DNA of 64,000 bases from Pedobacter sp. Lineage in GTDB: Bacteria > Bacteroidota > Bacteroidia > Sphingobacteriales > Sphingobacteriaceae. Of the stretch, positions 27,280 to 34,856 are shown in pieces. Location of the stretch: NCBI GenBank assembly GCA_031119475.1, contig JAVHXV010000010.1, forward strand, positions 53,776 through 117,775. Direction: 5' to 3'. The translations under genes and the position numbers were made by a program. Under the pieces are notes generated by a model, which searched no databases, was not told the origin of the DNA, and saw only the letters and a list, made by a program, of their open reading frames with translations. The number at the start of each line of letters is the position of its first letter. Positions within the stretch are counted from its first letter, which is position 1.

Positions 27280-29665
27280 CGTTACGGTTTTGGGTTCTGG
27301 AATCATGGGATCCCGCATCGCTTGCCATTTCGCCAATATAGGCGTGCAAGTGCTGCTGTTGGACATTGCCCCATTAGTACTGCTTCCAGAAGAAGAGGCA
27401 AAGGGATGGGCACTGGACCATCCGGCAGTAAAAAACCGCATCGTAAATGCCGCACTGCAGGCAACCGTAAAAGCTAATCCATCTCCCATCTATACCCAAA
27501 ATGTACTCAAGCACATTGCTACTGGTAATTTTGAGGATGATATGCCCAAAATAGCTGCAAGTGACTGGATCATAGAAGTTGTAGTCGAAAACCTGGACAT
27601 CAAGAGGAAAGTTTTTGATCAGGTAGAACAATTTCGGAAGCCCGGTACACTTATTACTTCCAACACTTCGGGCATCCCGATCCAGATGATGGCGGACGGA
27701 CGAAGTGATGATTTTAAGGCCAATTTTTGTGGAACACATTTCTTTAATCCACCGCGCTACCTGAGGCTGTTGGAAATTATCCCAACGGTCTATACAAAAC
27801 CTGAAATCGTTGATTTTCTGATGGCCTATGGAGATAAATTCTTAGGGAAAACAACAGTCTTGTGTAAGGATACTCCTGCGTTTATTGCCAATAGGGTGGG
27901 TGTTTATTCCATCATGTCACTTCTGCATTTGGTCGAAAAAATGGGATTGACCGTAGAAGAAGTGGATAAATTTACCGGTCCGGCATTGGGCCGTCCAAAA
28001 TCGGCAACTTTTCGCACAACTGATGTGGTTGGATTAGATACCATGATCAAAGTTGCAAAAGGATTGTATGATAATTGTCCGAACGATAAGGCTCATGATC
28101 TTTTTCAGCTTCCAAGCTATGTACAAAAAATGGAAGCCAATAACTGGCTTGGCGATAAAACAAAGCAGGGATTCTATCAAAAGACAAAAAATGCCGAAGG
28201 GAAAACTGAAATCCTTGCCTTGGACCTCAATACATTAACTTATAGACGCCAAGAAAAGGTAAGGTCCACTACACTGGAGCTGACCAAAACAATAGATCAG
28301 GTTAAAGATCGGATGAAAGTCTTTGCCACAGGGAAAGACAGGGCGGCGGAACTTTTCAGGGCATCATTTTTTGGACTGTTCGAATATGTTTCAGACCGGA
28401 TCCCTGAAATTTCTGATGAGTTGTATCGCATAGATGATGCCATGCGTGCTGGCTTTGGTTGGGAGCTGGGTCCGTTTGAAGTGTGGGATGCAGTTGGTCT
28501 CCAAGAATCGATCGCAGGGATGAAAGCATATGGACATGCGCCTGCCGAATGGGTAAATGAGCTGTTGGCTGCGGGCCATACTTCCTTTTATAAAGTAGAA
28601 GATGGGGTGAAAAAATACTATGATATCCCGACAAAGCAATACAAAGCCATTCCAGGTACCGACGACTATATTATTTTAGATCACCTGAGGGCCACAAAAA
28701 CCTTATATAAGAATGCTGGTGCTTCGATTATCGATCTGGGCGATGGTATTCTAAATGTAGAATTCCATTCCAAGATGAATACGATTGGCGGCGATACGTT
28801 AACAGCCATTAACAAGGCCATCGATATGGCAGAAAAGAACTATCGTGGGGTGGTGATCGGTAATGACGGTGCAAATTTTTCGGCCGGGGCCAATGTGGGA
28901 ATGATCTTTATGATGGCCGTAGAGCAAGAGTGGGAAGAATTGAACATGGCTATACGTGTTTTTCAGAACACGGCCATGCGGATCCGCTATTCATCAATCC
29001 CTGTTGTCATTGCGCCGCACAATTTAACATTGGGTGGGGGATGCGAATTCAGTATGCATGCCGATTTTGTCCAGTTGAATGCGGAAACCTATATGGGACT
29101 GGTTGAGTTTGGCGTTGGTGTGATCCCAGGCGGCGGCGGAACAAAAGAATTCGCCTTGCGTGCATCTGACGAATATCATGCCGATCAGATTGTTCAGAAC
29201 ACATTGAAAGATCGGTTTTTGACGATCGGAATGGCAAAAGTTTCCACTTCTGCCGCTGAAGCTTTTGAGCTGGGCTATCTCCAACAAGGAAAATATGGCA
29301 TTAGTATGAACAGGAGCAGATTGATTGCCGATGCGAAAGCAAAAGCGATAGCAATCGCAGAAGCGGGATATACCATGCCGATCCAACGAAAAGATATCAG
29401 GGTACTCGGAAAACAAGGTTTGGGCATTGTTTACGCAGGCGCAAATACCATGTACAGTGGCAACTATATATCGGAACACGATAAAAAGATTTCTGAAAAA
29501 TTAGGATGGGTCATGTGCGGGGGAGACCTGTCGTCACCTACCGAAGTGAGCGAGCAGTACCTGTTGGACCTTGAACGTGAAGCCTTTTTATCCCTATGTG
29601 GCGAACGTAAAACCCTAGAACGCATCCAATCTATTGTGACCAAGGGCAAGCCTTTGAGAAATTGA
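27257..29665 (+). CDS. fadN: 3-hydroxyacyl-CoA dehydrogenase / enoyl-CoA hydratase (FadN type)
   Basis: Bifunctional beta-oxidation enzyme of 802 aa that hydrates trans-2-enoyl-CoA and oxidises the hydroxyacyl-CoA with NAD. The dehydrogenase domains come first: Rossmann motif VLGSGIMGSRIACHFA, catalytic HFFNPPRYLRLLEIIP (about 155) and FIANRVGVYS. The crotonase domain is at the C terminus, with oxyanion segments GNDGANFSAGANVGMIF (about 535) and GGGCEFSMHADFVQLN and the acidic pair region EFGVGVIPGGGGTKEF. This order is that of B. subtilis FadN, the reverse of E. coli FadB. ATG 27257 and 27260 are equally possible. Next to fadA and fadE as in Bacillus. Confidence 0.9.
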   Translation: MMNKKINSVTVLGSGIMGSRIACHFANIGVQVLLLDIAPLVLLPEEEAKGWALDHPAVKNRIVNAALQATVKANPSPIYTQNVLKHIATGNFEDDMPKIAASDWIIEVVVENLDIKRKVFDQVEQFRKPGTLITSNTSGIPIQMMADGRSDDFKANFCGTHFFNPPRYLRLLEIIPTVYTKPEIVDFLMAYGDKFLGKTTVLCKDTPAFIANRVGVYSIMSLLHLVEKMGLTVEEVDKFTGPALGRPKSATFRTTDVVGLDTMIKVAKGLYDNCPNDKAHDLFQLPSYVQKMEANNWLGDKTKQGFYQKTKNAEGKTEILALDLNTLTYRRQEKVRSTTLELTKTIDQVKDRMKVFATGKDRAAELFRASFFGLFEYVSDRIPEISDELYRIDDAMRAGFGWELGPFEVWDAVGLQESIAGMKAYGHAPAEWVNELLAAGHTSFYKVEDGVKKYYDIPTKQYKAIPGTDDYIILDHLRATKTLYKNAGASIIDLGDGILNVEFHSKMNTIGGDTLTAINKAIDMAEKNYRGVVIGNDGANFSAGANVGMIFMMAVEQEWEELNMAIRVFQNTAMRIRYSSIPVVIAPHNLTLGGGCEFSMHADFVQLNAETYMGLVEFGVGVIPGGGGTKEFALRASDEYHADQIVQNTLKDRFLTIGMAKVSTSAAEAFELGYLQQGKYGISMNRSRLIADAKAKAIAIAEAGYTMPIQRKDIRVLGKQGLGIVYAGANTMYSGNYISEHDKKISEKLGWVMCGGDLSSPTEVSEQYLLDLEREAFLSLCGERKTLERIQSIVTKGKPLRN

Positions 29666-29668
29666 TAG

Positions 29669-29722
29669 GGAAGAGAGAACAAAGAATAAAGAGCAAAGAG
29701 CACAGCGCAAAGAAAAAAGGAT
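29669..29722 (+). repeat. Degenerate 7-nt array, GCAAAGA type (left arm)
   Basis: Lies 3 bases after the fadN stop. Words around GCAAAGA (ACAAAGA, ATAAAGA, GCACAGC, GCAAAGA, AAAAAGG). The words continue, more weakly, as AGTAGTT-like units to about 29770. Confidence 0.8.
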
Positions 29723-29770
29723 GATAAGTATTGGAGTAGTTAAATAGAGTAGAAATTGATGAAGTAGTAA

Positions 29771-29798
29771 TGTCTTTGATCTTTGCTCCTTTATCTAT
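29771..29798 (+). repeat. Inverted partner of the GCAAAGA array
   Basis: Words GTCTTTG, ATCTTTG, CTCCTTT are the reverse complement of the array at 29669, so the pair can form a hairpin about 130 bases long. It covers the upstream extension of the fadA frame, which argues that fadA starts at 29812, not 29770. Confidence 0.65.
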
Positions 29799-29811
29799 AA
29801 ATCATAAAAAG

Positions 29812-30990
29812 ATGCAAGAAGCATACATCATTGCTGGATTAAGAACCGCGGTAGGAAAAGCACCAAGAGGTGTATTTCGATTCATGAGAGCCGATGAACT
29901 TGCGGCAACTGTAATCCGCGAACTGGTTGCGGGCATACCAAACCTTGACAAAGAACAGATCGACGATGTGATTGTCGGGAATGCGACTCCAGAAGCGGAG
30001 CAGGGTTTGAATATTGGCCGGATGATCAGTCTGATGGGGCTGGATACCGATAAAGTTCCAGGGGTTACCATTAATCGTTATTGCGCTTCCGGACTGGATA
30101 CCATTGCTACTGCTGTGGCCAAAATCAGGTCCGGCATGGCCGATTGCATTGTTGCTGGAGGGGTTGAAGTCATGTCGGGCATGCCATTTGGCGGTTGGAA
30201 GATCGTTCCCAATCCGGAAGTAGCCAAAAATAATCCCGATTGGTACTGGGGGATGGGGCTAACCGCAGAAGCAGTGGCCAACGAATACCAGATCAATAGG
30301 ACTGACCAGGATGAGTTTGCATTCCAATCGCATCAAAAAGCAACTGCAGCCATAAAGAACGGATTCCTAAAAACGGGCATCCTACCTGTAACAGTACATG
30401 AAAATTACCTGGACGAGCAACATAAACGGAAAACAAGATCTTATGTGGTTGACACCGATGAAGGGCCCCGGGCAGATACTGCCCTAGATAAGCTGGCGAA
30501 ATTAAAACCTGTTTTTGCGGCAAATGGATGCATTACGGCAGGTAATTCATCGCAGACCTCAGATGGTGCCGCTTTTGTCCTAGTGGTTTCTGAAAAGAAA
30601 ATGAAGGAGCTCGGTGCCGAACCCATAGCGCGGTTGGTGAGTTATGGCATAGCGGGAGTGCCACCTAGGATTATGGGGATTGGTCCTATCGAGGCCATTC
30701 CGAAAGCATTGAAACAGGCCAGAATGAAACAAGATGACATCGACCTGATTGAACTTAATGAAGCATTTGCATCGCAATCACTGGCCATCATTCGGACATT
30801 AGGACTCGACCAAAGTAAGATCAATGTCAATGGTGGAGCAATCGCACTCGGACATCCATTAGGCTGCACCGGCGCTAAACTGTCGGTCCAACTCTTTAAC
30901 GAACTGAAAAGGCAGAACAAAAAATTTGGTCTGGTAACCATGTGCGTCGGAACCGGACAAGGCGCTGCAGGAGTGTTTGAGGTGTTTTGA
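29812..30990 (+). CDS. fadA: Acetyl-CoA acyltransferase (3-ketoacyl-CoA thiolase)
   Basis: Thiolase (392 aa from this start) performing the last step of beta-oxidation. The nucleophilic Cys is in INRYCASGLDTIA (about residue 90), the His in GGAIALGHPLGCTGAK (about 348) and the second Cys in TMCVGTGQGAAGVFE (about 378). The start ATG 29812 (MQEAYIIAGLRTAVG) agrees with the family N terminus; the upstream extension is repeat-derived. It is the second metabolic gene of the fad operon. Confidence 0.92.
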   Translation: MQEAYIIAGLRTAVGKAPRGVFRFMRADELAATVIRELVAGIPNLDKEQIDDVIVGNATPEAEQGLNIGRMISLMGLDTDKVPGVTINRYCASGLDTIATAVAKIRSGMADCIVAGGVEVMSGMPFGGWKIVPNPEVAKNNPDWYWGMGLTAEAVANEYQINRTDQDEFAFQSHQKATAAIKNGFLKTGILPVTVHENYLDEQHKRKTRSYVVDTDEGPRADTALDKLAKLKPVFAANGCITAGNSSQTSDGAAFVLVVSEKKMKELGAEPIARLVSYGIAGVPPRIMGIGPIEAIPKALKQARMKQDDIDLIELNEAFASQSLAIIRTLGLDQSKINVNGGAIALGHPLGCTGAKLSVQLFNELKRQNKKFGLVTMCVGTGQGAAGVFEVF

Positions 30991-31011
30991 GATAGGGTTT
31001 GATGTTGAGTG

Positions 31012-31080
31012 ACGGGTATCAAGTATTAAGTATCAGGTAGCAAGTATCTAGTCTCTGGTAGCAAAATATAGTAAGTTAGA
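31012..31080 (+). repeat. Degenerate 7-nt array, AAGTATC type (left of the four-helix gene)
   Basis: About eight 7-base words around AAGTATC (AAGTATT, AGGTAGC, TAGTCTC, TGGTAGC). The 17 bases 31028-31044 are identical to 33327-33343. Ends 28 bases before the ATG of the four-helix-bundle gene. Confidence 0.88.
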
Positions 31081-31107
31081 ACAATAGAATAAGTGAGGGT
31101 GAAGAAG

Positions 31108-31461
31108 ATGCATAATTTTAAAAATTTAAAAGTTTGGCAAAAGGCAATTGATCTAGCAGTTGATGTATACGAGGCTCTAAGTGTTTTGCCGATTGATGAG
31201 CGATATGGTTTGACAGCCCAAATGAAAAGGTGCTCAATTTCCATTTCCTCAAATATAGCTGAAGGTGCTGGAAGGAGTACAGGAGCTCAATTTAAATATT
31301 TCCTTACTATTAGTCAAGGCTCTGCTTTTGAATTGGAAACACAATTGATGATCTCTGCTCGATTGAAGTTAATAGAAGAAGAAGTGGTTTCTAAATTGCT
31401 TGCACAAACAACACAGATCCAGAAAATGATCTACTCATTAGAAAAATTAATTAAAAATTAA
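31108..31461 (+). CDS. Four-helix-bundle protein (S23/IVS family)
   Basis: Small cytoplasmic protein of 117 aa in the four-helix-bundle family first seen in intervening sequences of 23S rRNA and structurally related to the Avd protein of diversity-generating retroelements. Motifs are classical: FKNLKVWQKAIDLAVDVY, ERYGLTAQMKRCSISISSNIAEG, GSAFELETQL. The family is probably a homopentamer that binds nucleic acid. Here it sits inside the fad operon, on the same strand, between fadA and fadE. It is flanked by inverted arrays of the AAGTATC word, as if it arrived as a unit. ATG 31108 is preferred to the GTG at 31093. It has no obvious role in fatty-acid breakdown. Confidence 0.9.
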   Translation: MHNFKNLKVWQKAIDLAVDVYEALSVLPIDERYGLTAQMKRCSISISSNIAEGAGRSTGAQFKYFLTISQGSAFELETQLMISARLKLIEEEVVSKLLAQTTQIQKMIYSLEKLIKN

Positions 31462-31465
31462 ATGA

Positions 31466-31505
31466 TATAGGTAGTCTGTAGCTTGATACTTGCTACTTGC
31501 TACCA
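31466..31505 (-). repeat. Inverted AAGTATC array (right of the four-helix gene)
   Basis: Starts 5 bases after the stop of the four-helix gene. On the minus strand it reads as 7-base words GGTAGC, AAGTAGC, AAGTATC, AAGCTAC, AGACTAC, i.e. the same family as 31012-31080 in the opposite sense. Confidence 0.82.
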
Positions 31506-31523
31506 TGAAAGTCTCTTAGTCAT

Positions 31524-33314
31524 ATGGAAAATCCAGAAAAAAAAACAATCAAAGGTGGTGAATTTCTAATTGCTCAAACTGCTTATCAGGATGTATTTAT
31601 ACCTGAGGAATTTGATGAAGAACAACAGATGATTGCGCAGACCTGCCGCGATTTTTTGGCTGCGGAAATCAATCCCATCCTCGATCGGATTGATAGCCAG
31701 GAAGAAGGATTGATGCCTTCGCTGATGGATAAAGCTGGAGAATTGGGAATGTTGGGCGTTTCAATTCCTGAAGAATATGGGGGATTTGGAAAGAATTTTA
31801 ATACATCGATGCTGGTGGCCGACGTTTGTGGAGCGGGACATTCCTTCGCTGTCGCGCTTTCTGCACATACGGGAATTGGGACCTTACCCATCCTTTATTA
31901 CGGCAATGAAGCACAGAAGGCCAAATATATTCCAAAACTGGGTACTGGTGAATGGAAGGCTTCCTATTGCCTCACAGAGCCTAATGCAGGTTCTGATGCC
32001 AATTCTGGCAAGACAAAAGCCAGGTTAACAGCAGATGGCCGGCACTACGTCATCAATGGCCAAAAAATGTGGATTACCAATGGCGGATTTGCTGACATCT
32101 TTATCGTATTTGCAAAAATTGACGACGATAAAAACCTGACGGCATTTATTGTAGAAAAAGACTTTGGCGGAATAACCATGAATCCTGAAGAACACAAGAT
32201 GGGCATCAAAGGCTCTTCGACACGACAGGTCTTCTTTAACGATTGCCATGTCCCCGTAGAAAACATGTTGTCTGAACGGGAAAATGGATTTAAGATTGCC
32301 GTAAACATTTTAAATATAGGCCGGATCAAATTGGCTGCTGCGGCAATCGGCGGTTCAAAAGAGGTGCTCAATCATGCCATCAATTACGCCAATGAACGCT
32401 CGCAGTTCGAAAGGCCGATTTCAAAATATGGGGCCATCCGTTTCAAATTAGCTGAAATGGCAGCCAAAATCTATGCAGTTGAATCGGCAAATTATCGTGC
32501 CGGACAAAATATAGATGATGCCTACGATGAACTGGTTGAACAGGGGATGGATGCCGGAAAGGCAAAATTAAAGTCTACAGAACAATTTGCCGTAGAGTGC
32601 GCCATCTTAAAAGTTTGGGGCTCGGAAGTGCTGGATTATGTGACCGATGAAGGGGTTCAGATCTATGGTGGAATGGGCTTTTCAGCAGATGCACCCATGG
32701 ACCGCTCTTACCGTGACGCCCGGATCAATCGCATTTTTGAAGGTACCAACGAAATCAACAGGCTCTTAACTGTCGATATGATGCTGAAACGTGCCATGAA
32801 AGGCGAGCTTGATCTCATGACACCAGCCACCGCTGTTGCTGCCGAACTGATGTCGATCCCAGAATTTGGAGAAGAAGATGACGCCCTTTTTGCTGCAGAA
32901 AAGAAAATCCTGCAAAACTTAAAAAAAGCAACTTTAATGGTTGCTGGCGCCGCCGTGCAAAAACTGATGATGAGCCTGTCCAAGGAGCAGGAAATATTAA
33001 TGAACATTGCCGATATGGCCAGTTATACCTATGTGGCTGAATCCGTGATGTTACGAACAGAAAAATTAGTCAGCCTACGTGGCGAAGAAGCCTGCAAGGG
33101 ACAGCTCGACCTGATGAGGATCTATTTTGTAGAAGCGGTAGATGGACTGCAAAAGGCTGGAAAGGAAGCACTATGGGCATTTGCTGAAGGTGACGAGCTT
33201 AGGATGATGTTGGTTGGTCTGCGTAGATTTACAAAAATAGAACCATTTAATGTGAAGCAATCACGCCAAAATGTGGCCTTGCAGATGATTGAGGCAAATA
33301 GATATTGTTTTTAA
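31524..33314 (+). CDS. fadE: Acyl-CoA dehydrogenase (FadE type)
   Basis: FAD-dependent acyl-CoA dehydrogenase of 596 aa, first step of beta-oxidation. The length matches B. subtilis FadE (YusJ) rather than short-chain enzymes. The FAD/substrate motif YCLTEPNAGSDANSGKT and WITNGGFADIFIV lie in the beta domain. The catalytic Glu region is GMGFSADAPMDRSYRDARINRIFEGTNEINR (about 385-410). A C-terminal helical extension of some 180 residues follows. It is the last gene of the operon; together with fadN, fadA and the ligase at 19.7 kb the cell can fully oxidise long-chain fatty acids. Electron-transfer flavoprotein genes are not in the window. Confidence 0.92.
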   Translation: MENPEKKTIKGGEFLIAQTAYQDVFIPEEFDEEQQMIAQTCRDFLAAEINPILDRIDSQEEGLMPSLMDKAGELGMLGVSIPEEYGGFGKNFNTSMLVADVCGAGHSFAVALSAHTGIGTLPILYYGNEAQKAKYIPKLGTGEWKASYCLTEPNAGSDANSGKTKARLTADGRHYVINGQKMWITNGGFADIFIVFAKIDDDKNLTAFIVEKDFGGITMNPEEHKMGIKGSSTRQVFFNDCHVPVENMLSERENGFKIAVNILNIGRIKLAAAAIGGSKEVLNHAINYANERSQFERPISKYGAIRFKLAEMAAKIYAVESANYRAGQNIDDAYDELVEQGMDAGKAKLKSTEQFAVECAILKVWGSEVLDYVTDEGVQIYGGMGFSADAPMDRSYRDARINRIFEGTNEINRLLTVDMMLKRAMKGELDLMTPATAVAAELMSIPEFGEEDDALFAAEKKILQNLKKATLMVAGAAVQKLMMSLSKEQEILMNIADMASYTYVAESVMLRTEKLVSLRGEEACKGQLDLMRIYFVEAVDGLQKAGKEALWAFAEGDELRMMLVGLRRFTKIEPFNVKQSRQNVALQMIEANRYCF

Positions 33315-33345
33315 GCATCAAGTAGTAAGTATCAGGTAGCAAGAT
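33315..33345 (+). repeat. Degenerate 7-nt array, AAGTATC type (after fadE)
   Basis: Starts at the base after the fadE stop: AAGTAGT, AAGTATC, AGGTAGC, AAGATTG. Shares an identical 17-mer with the array before the four-helix gene, in the same sense. Confidence 0.85.
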
Positions 33346-33384
33346 TGGGTGTGCTAGAGGGGTTAGAGATAAATAATACCGTAC

Positions 33385-33430
33385 TTGCTAGTTTGAGGCA
33401 AACGCTTTCTGCTTTACGCTTTTGAGCTTC
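33385..33430 (+). repeat. Degenerate 7-nt array, ACGCTTT type
   Basis: Words ACGCTTT, CTGCTTT, ACGCTTT, TGAGCTT; the reverse complement is the AAAGCGT/AAAGCAG word family seen at 9836, 38598 and in sucB. A short ACTTGCTAG piece before it is the inverted form of the neighbouring array. Confidence 0.65.
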
Positions 33431-33460
33431 CCCAAATCAATTGTTAAAATTGGTTAAAAA

Positions 33461-33491
33461 TTGCGCCGTCGGCAATAAAAGCTTATTTTTG
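33461..33491 (+). promoter_or_regulatory. Promoter of the FKBP lipoprotein pair
   Basis: TTG at 33461-33463, 20-base spacer, TATTTTTG at 33484-33491. The -7 element is only 7 bases from ATG 33499, so the transcript would be almost leaderless, or translation may begin at ATG 33508. Confidence 0.65.
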
Positions 33492-33498
33492 TGCAATT

Positions 33499-33969
33499 AT
33501 GTTAAAAATGAGCGTACTAGTGGGGCTTTTAGTGGTGGTTGGAAGTTTTTCTGCCTGCAAAAAAGACAAATATGATGCAGAAAAGCAAGCAAACATAGAT
33601 GATGCATTAATTGTTGATTTTATTGCTAAAAACAGCATCGTAGCCATTAAACATAGCTCTGGGATCTATTATCAGATCATTAATCCAGGCAGTGGAAATT
33701 TTTCTTTTAGTCTTTCAACCAATGTTACCGTTAATTACGAAGGCCGCTTGTTGACCGGAGCTATTTTCGATAAATCTACCTCAGCTAAAACTTTTGCACT
33801 TGGAACGCTAATTCAGGGCTGGCAGATCGGTATTCCGTTGATCCAAAAAGGGGGACGGATCAGGTTGATCATTCCATCTACCTTGGCCTACAAAAATCAA
33901 TCACCAAGTAGCAATATCCCAGAAAATGCCGTACTGGATTTCACTATCGATTTAATCAATGCACAATAA
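33499..33969 (+). CDS. FKBP-type peptidyl-prolyl isomerase lipoprotein
   Basis: Lipoprotein (156 aa; lipobox FSAC, Cys near residue 21) with one C-terminal FKBP domain. The domain looks active: VTVNYEGRLLTGAIFDKS, LIQGWQIGIPLIQKGGRIRLIIPSTLAY and AVLDFTIDLI keep the aromatic pocket. It probably helps fold exported proteins at the periplasmic face of a membrane. It is followed 7 bases later by a second, longer FKBP lipoprotein. Confidence 0.88.
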   Translation: MLKMSVLVGLLVVVGSFSACKKDKYDAEKQANIDDALIVDFIAKNSIVAIKHSSGIYYQIINPGSGNFSFSLSTNVTVNYEGRLLTGAIFDKSTSAKTFALGTLIQGWQIGIPLIQKGGRIRLIIPSTLAYKNQSPSSNIPENAVLDFTIDLINAQ

Positions 33970-33976
33970 ATTACAA

Positions 33977-34843
33977 ATGCGTAAAAATATAACCATATAC
34001 CTAGCTTCCTTATTAAGCGTTCTTGTTCTTTTCAATTCCTGCAAGAAGGACTATGAAACCATCCAAAATATTGATGATGCAAAAATCCAGGCTTTTACCG
34101 CAGGTAAAGGTTTTACCAAGGATCCGTCTGGTTATTACTACAAAATTACAGATCCGGGCAATGGTGCAGACCTCAAAAACTCCGATTCTGTATTTTATTC
34201 CTATAATTTTAAATCCCTGTCGGGTACGGTGTTCAATCAATCCAGCAATGTGATCATCCCAGGCGATTATTTGGGCTATACTGATAGATTTGTGGTAGGG
34301 TCGGCCTCCTACCTCTTTACGCCTATCAGGGAAGTATATTCAAAATTGAAAAGAGGCGGCAAAGCTACGCTCATTTTACCTTCCTATATGGCTTTTGGCA
34401 AAAATGGGATCAATTCATCGCCAGTAAATATTGAATCTAATGAAATCATTGTATTGGATTTGGGAATTTATGCCCAGGCCAAAAAACATGAAATCAATGA
34501 GGTGGAAATTGACAATTTTGTTGCGGCCAATAAACTCACCCTTACCAAAGATCCATCACGGGCAAGGTACCAAATTATTACACCTGGTACCGGAACTGAT
34601 GCCATAACCTTAAATTCGACCATTACATTCAATTATACAAGGAGATTTTTAGATGGTACAGTGGCAGAGTCGAGCACGGGCGGTGTAACCAGTAGTGTGG
34701 TCGCTGACCTGATCACCGGCTGGCAGAAGATCTTGCCCGGACGCGTTACTGCAGGTGGAAAGCTTAGGCTCGTCCTTCCTGGCGATCTGGTAGCCGGAAC
34801 CGCTATGGACTTCGATATTGAAATCGTCAGCGTAACCAACTAA
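33977..34843 (+). CDS. Lipoprotein with two diverged FKBP-like domains
   Basis: Lipoprotein of 288 aa (signal ending LFNSC) with two FKBP-like domains in tandem, at about residues 60-170 and 185-288. In the first, the loop is SLSGTVFNQSSN and the hydrophobic core KLKRGGKATLILPSYMAFG; in the second, RFLDGTVAESST, LITGWQKILPG and GGKLRLVLPGDL. Several pocket aromatics of active FKBPs are missing, so it may bind rather than isomerise. ATG 33977 follows the previous stop by 7 bases; ATG 33959 overlaps that gene and is less likely. Confidence 0.8.
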   Translation: MRKNITIYLASLLSVLVLFNSCKKDYETIQNIDDAKIQAFTAGKGFTKDPSGYYYKITDPGNGADLKNSDSVFYSYNFKSLSGTVFNQSSNVIIPGDYLGYTDRFVVGSASYLFTPIREVYSKLKRGGKATLILPSYMAFGKNGINSSPVNIESNEIIVLDLGIYAQAKKHEINEVEIDNFVAANKLTLTKDPSRARYQIITPGTGTDAITLNSTITFNYTRRFLDGTVAESSTGGVTSSVVADLITGWQKILPGRVTAGGKLRLVLPGDLVAGTAMDFDIEIVSVTN

Positions 34844-34856
34844 AATTACAATCGCT

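Noticed and set aside
31093..31107. GTG start for the four-helix-bundle gene
   Set aside because: ATG 31108 begins MHNFKNLKVWQKA, which is the normal family N terminus.
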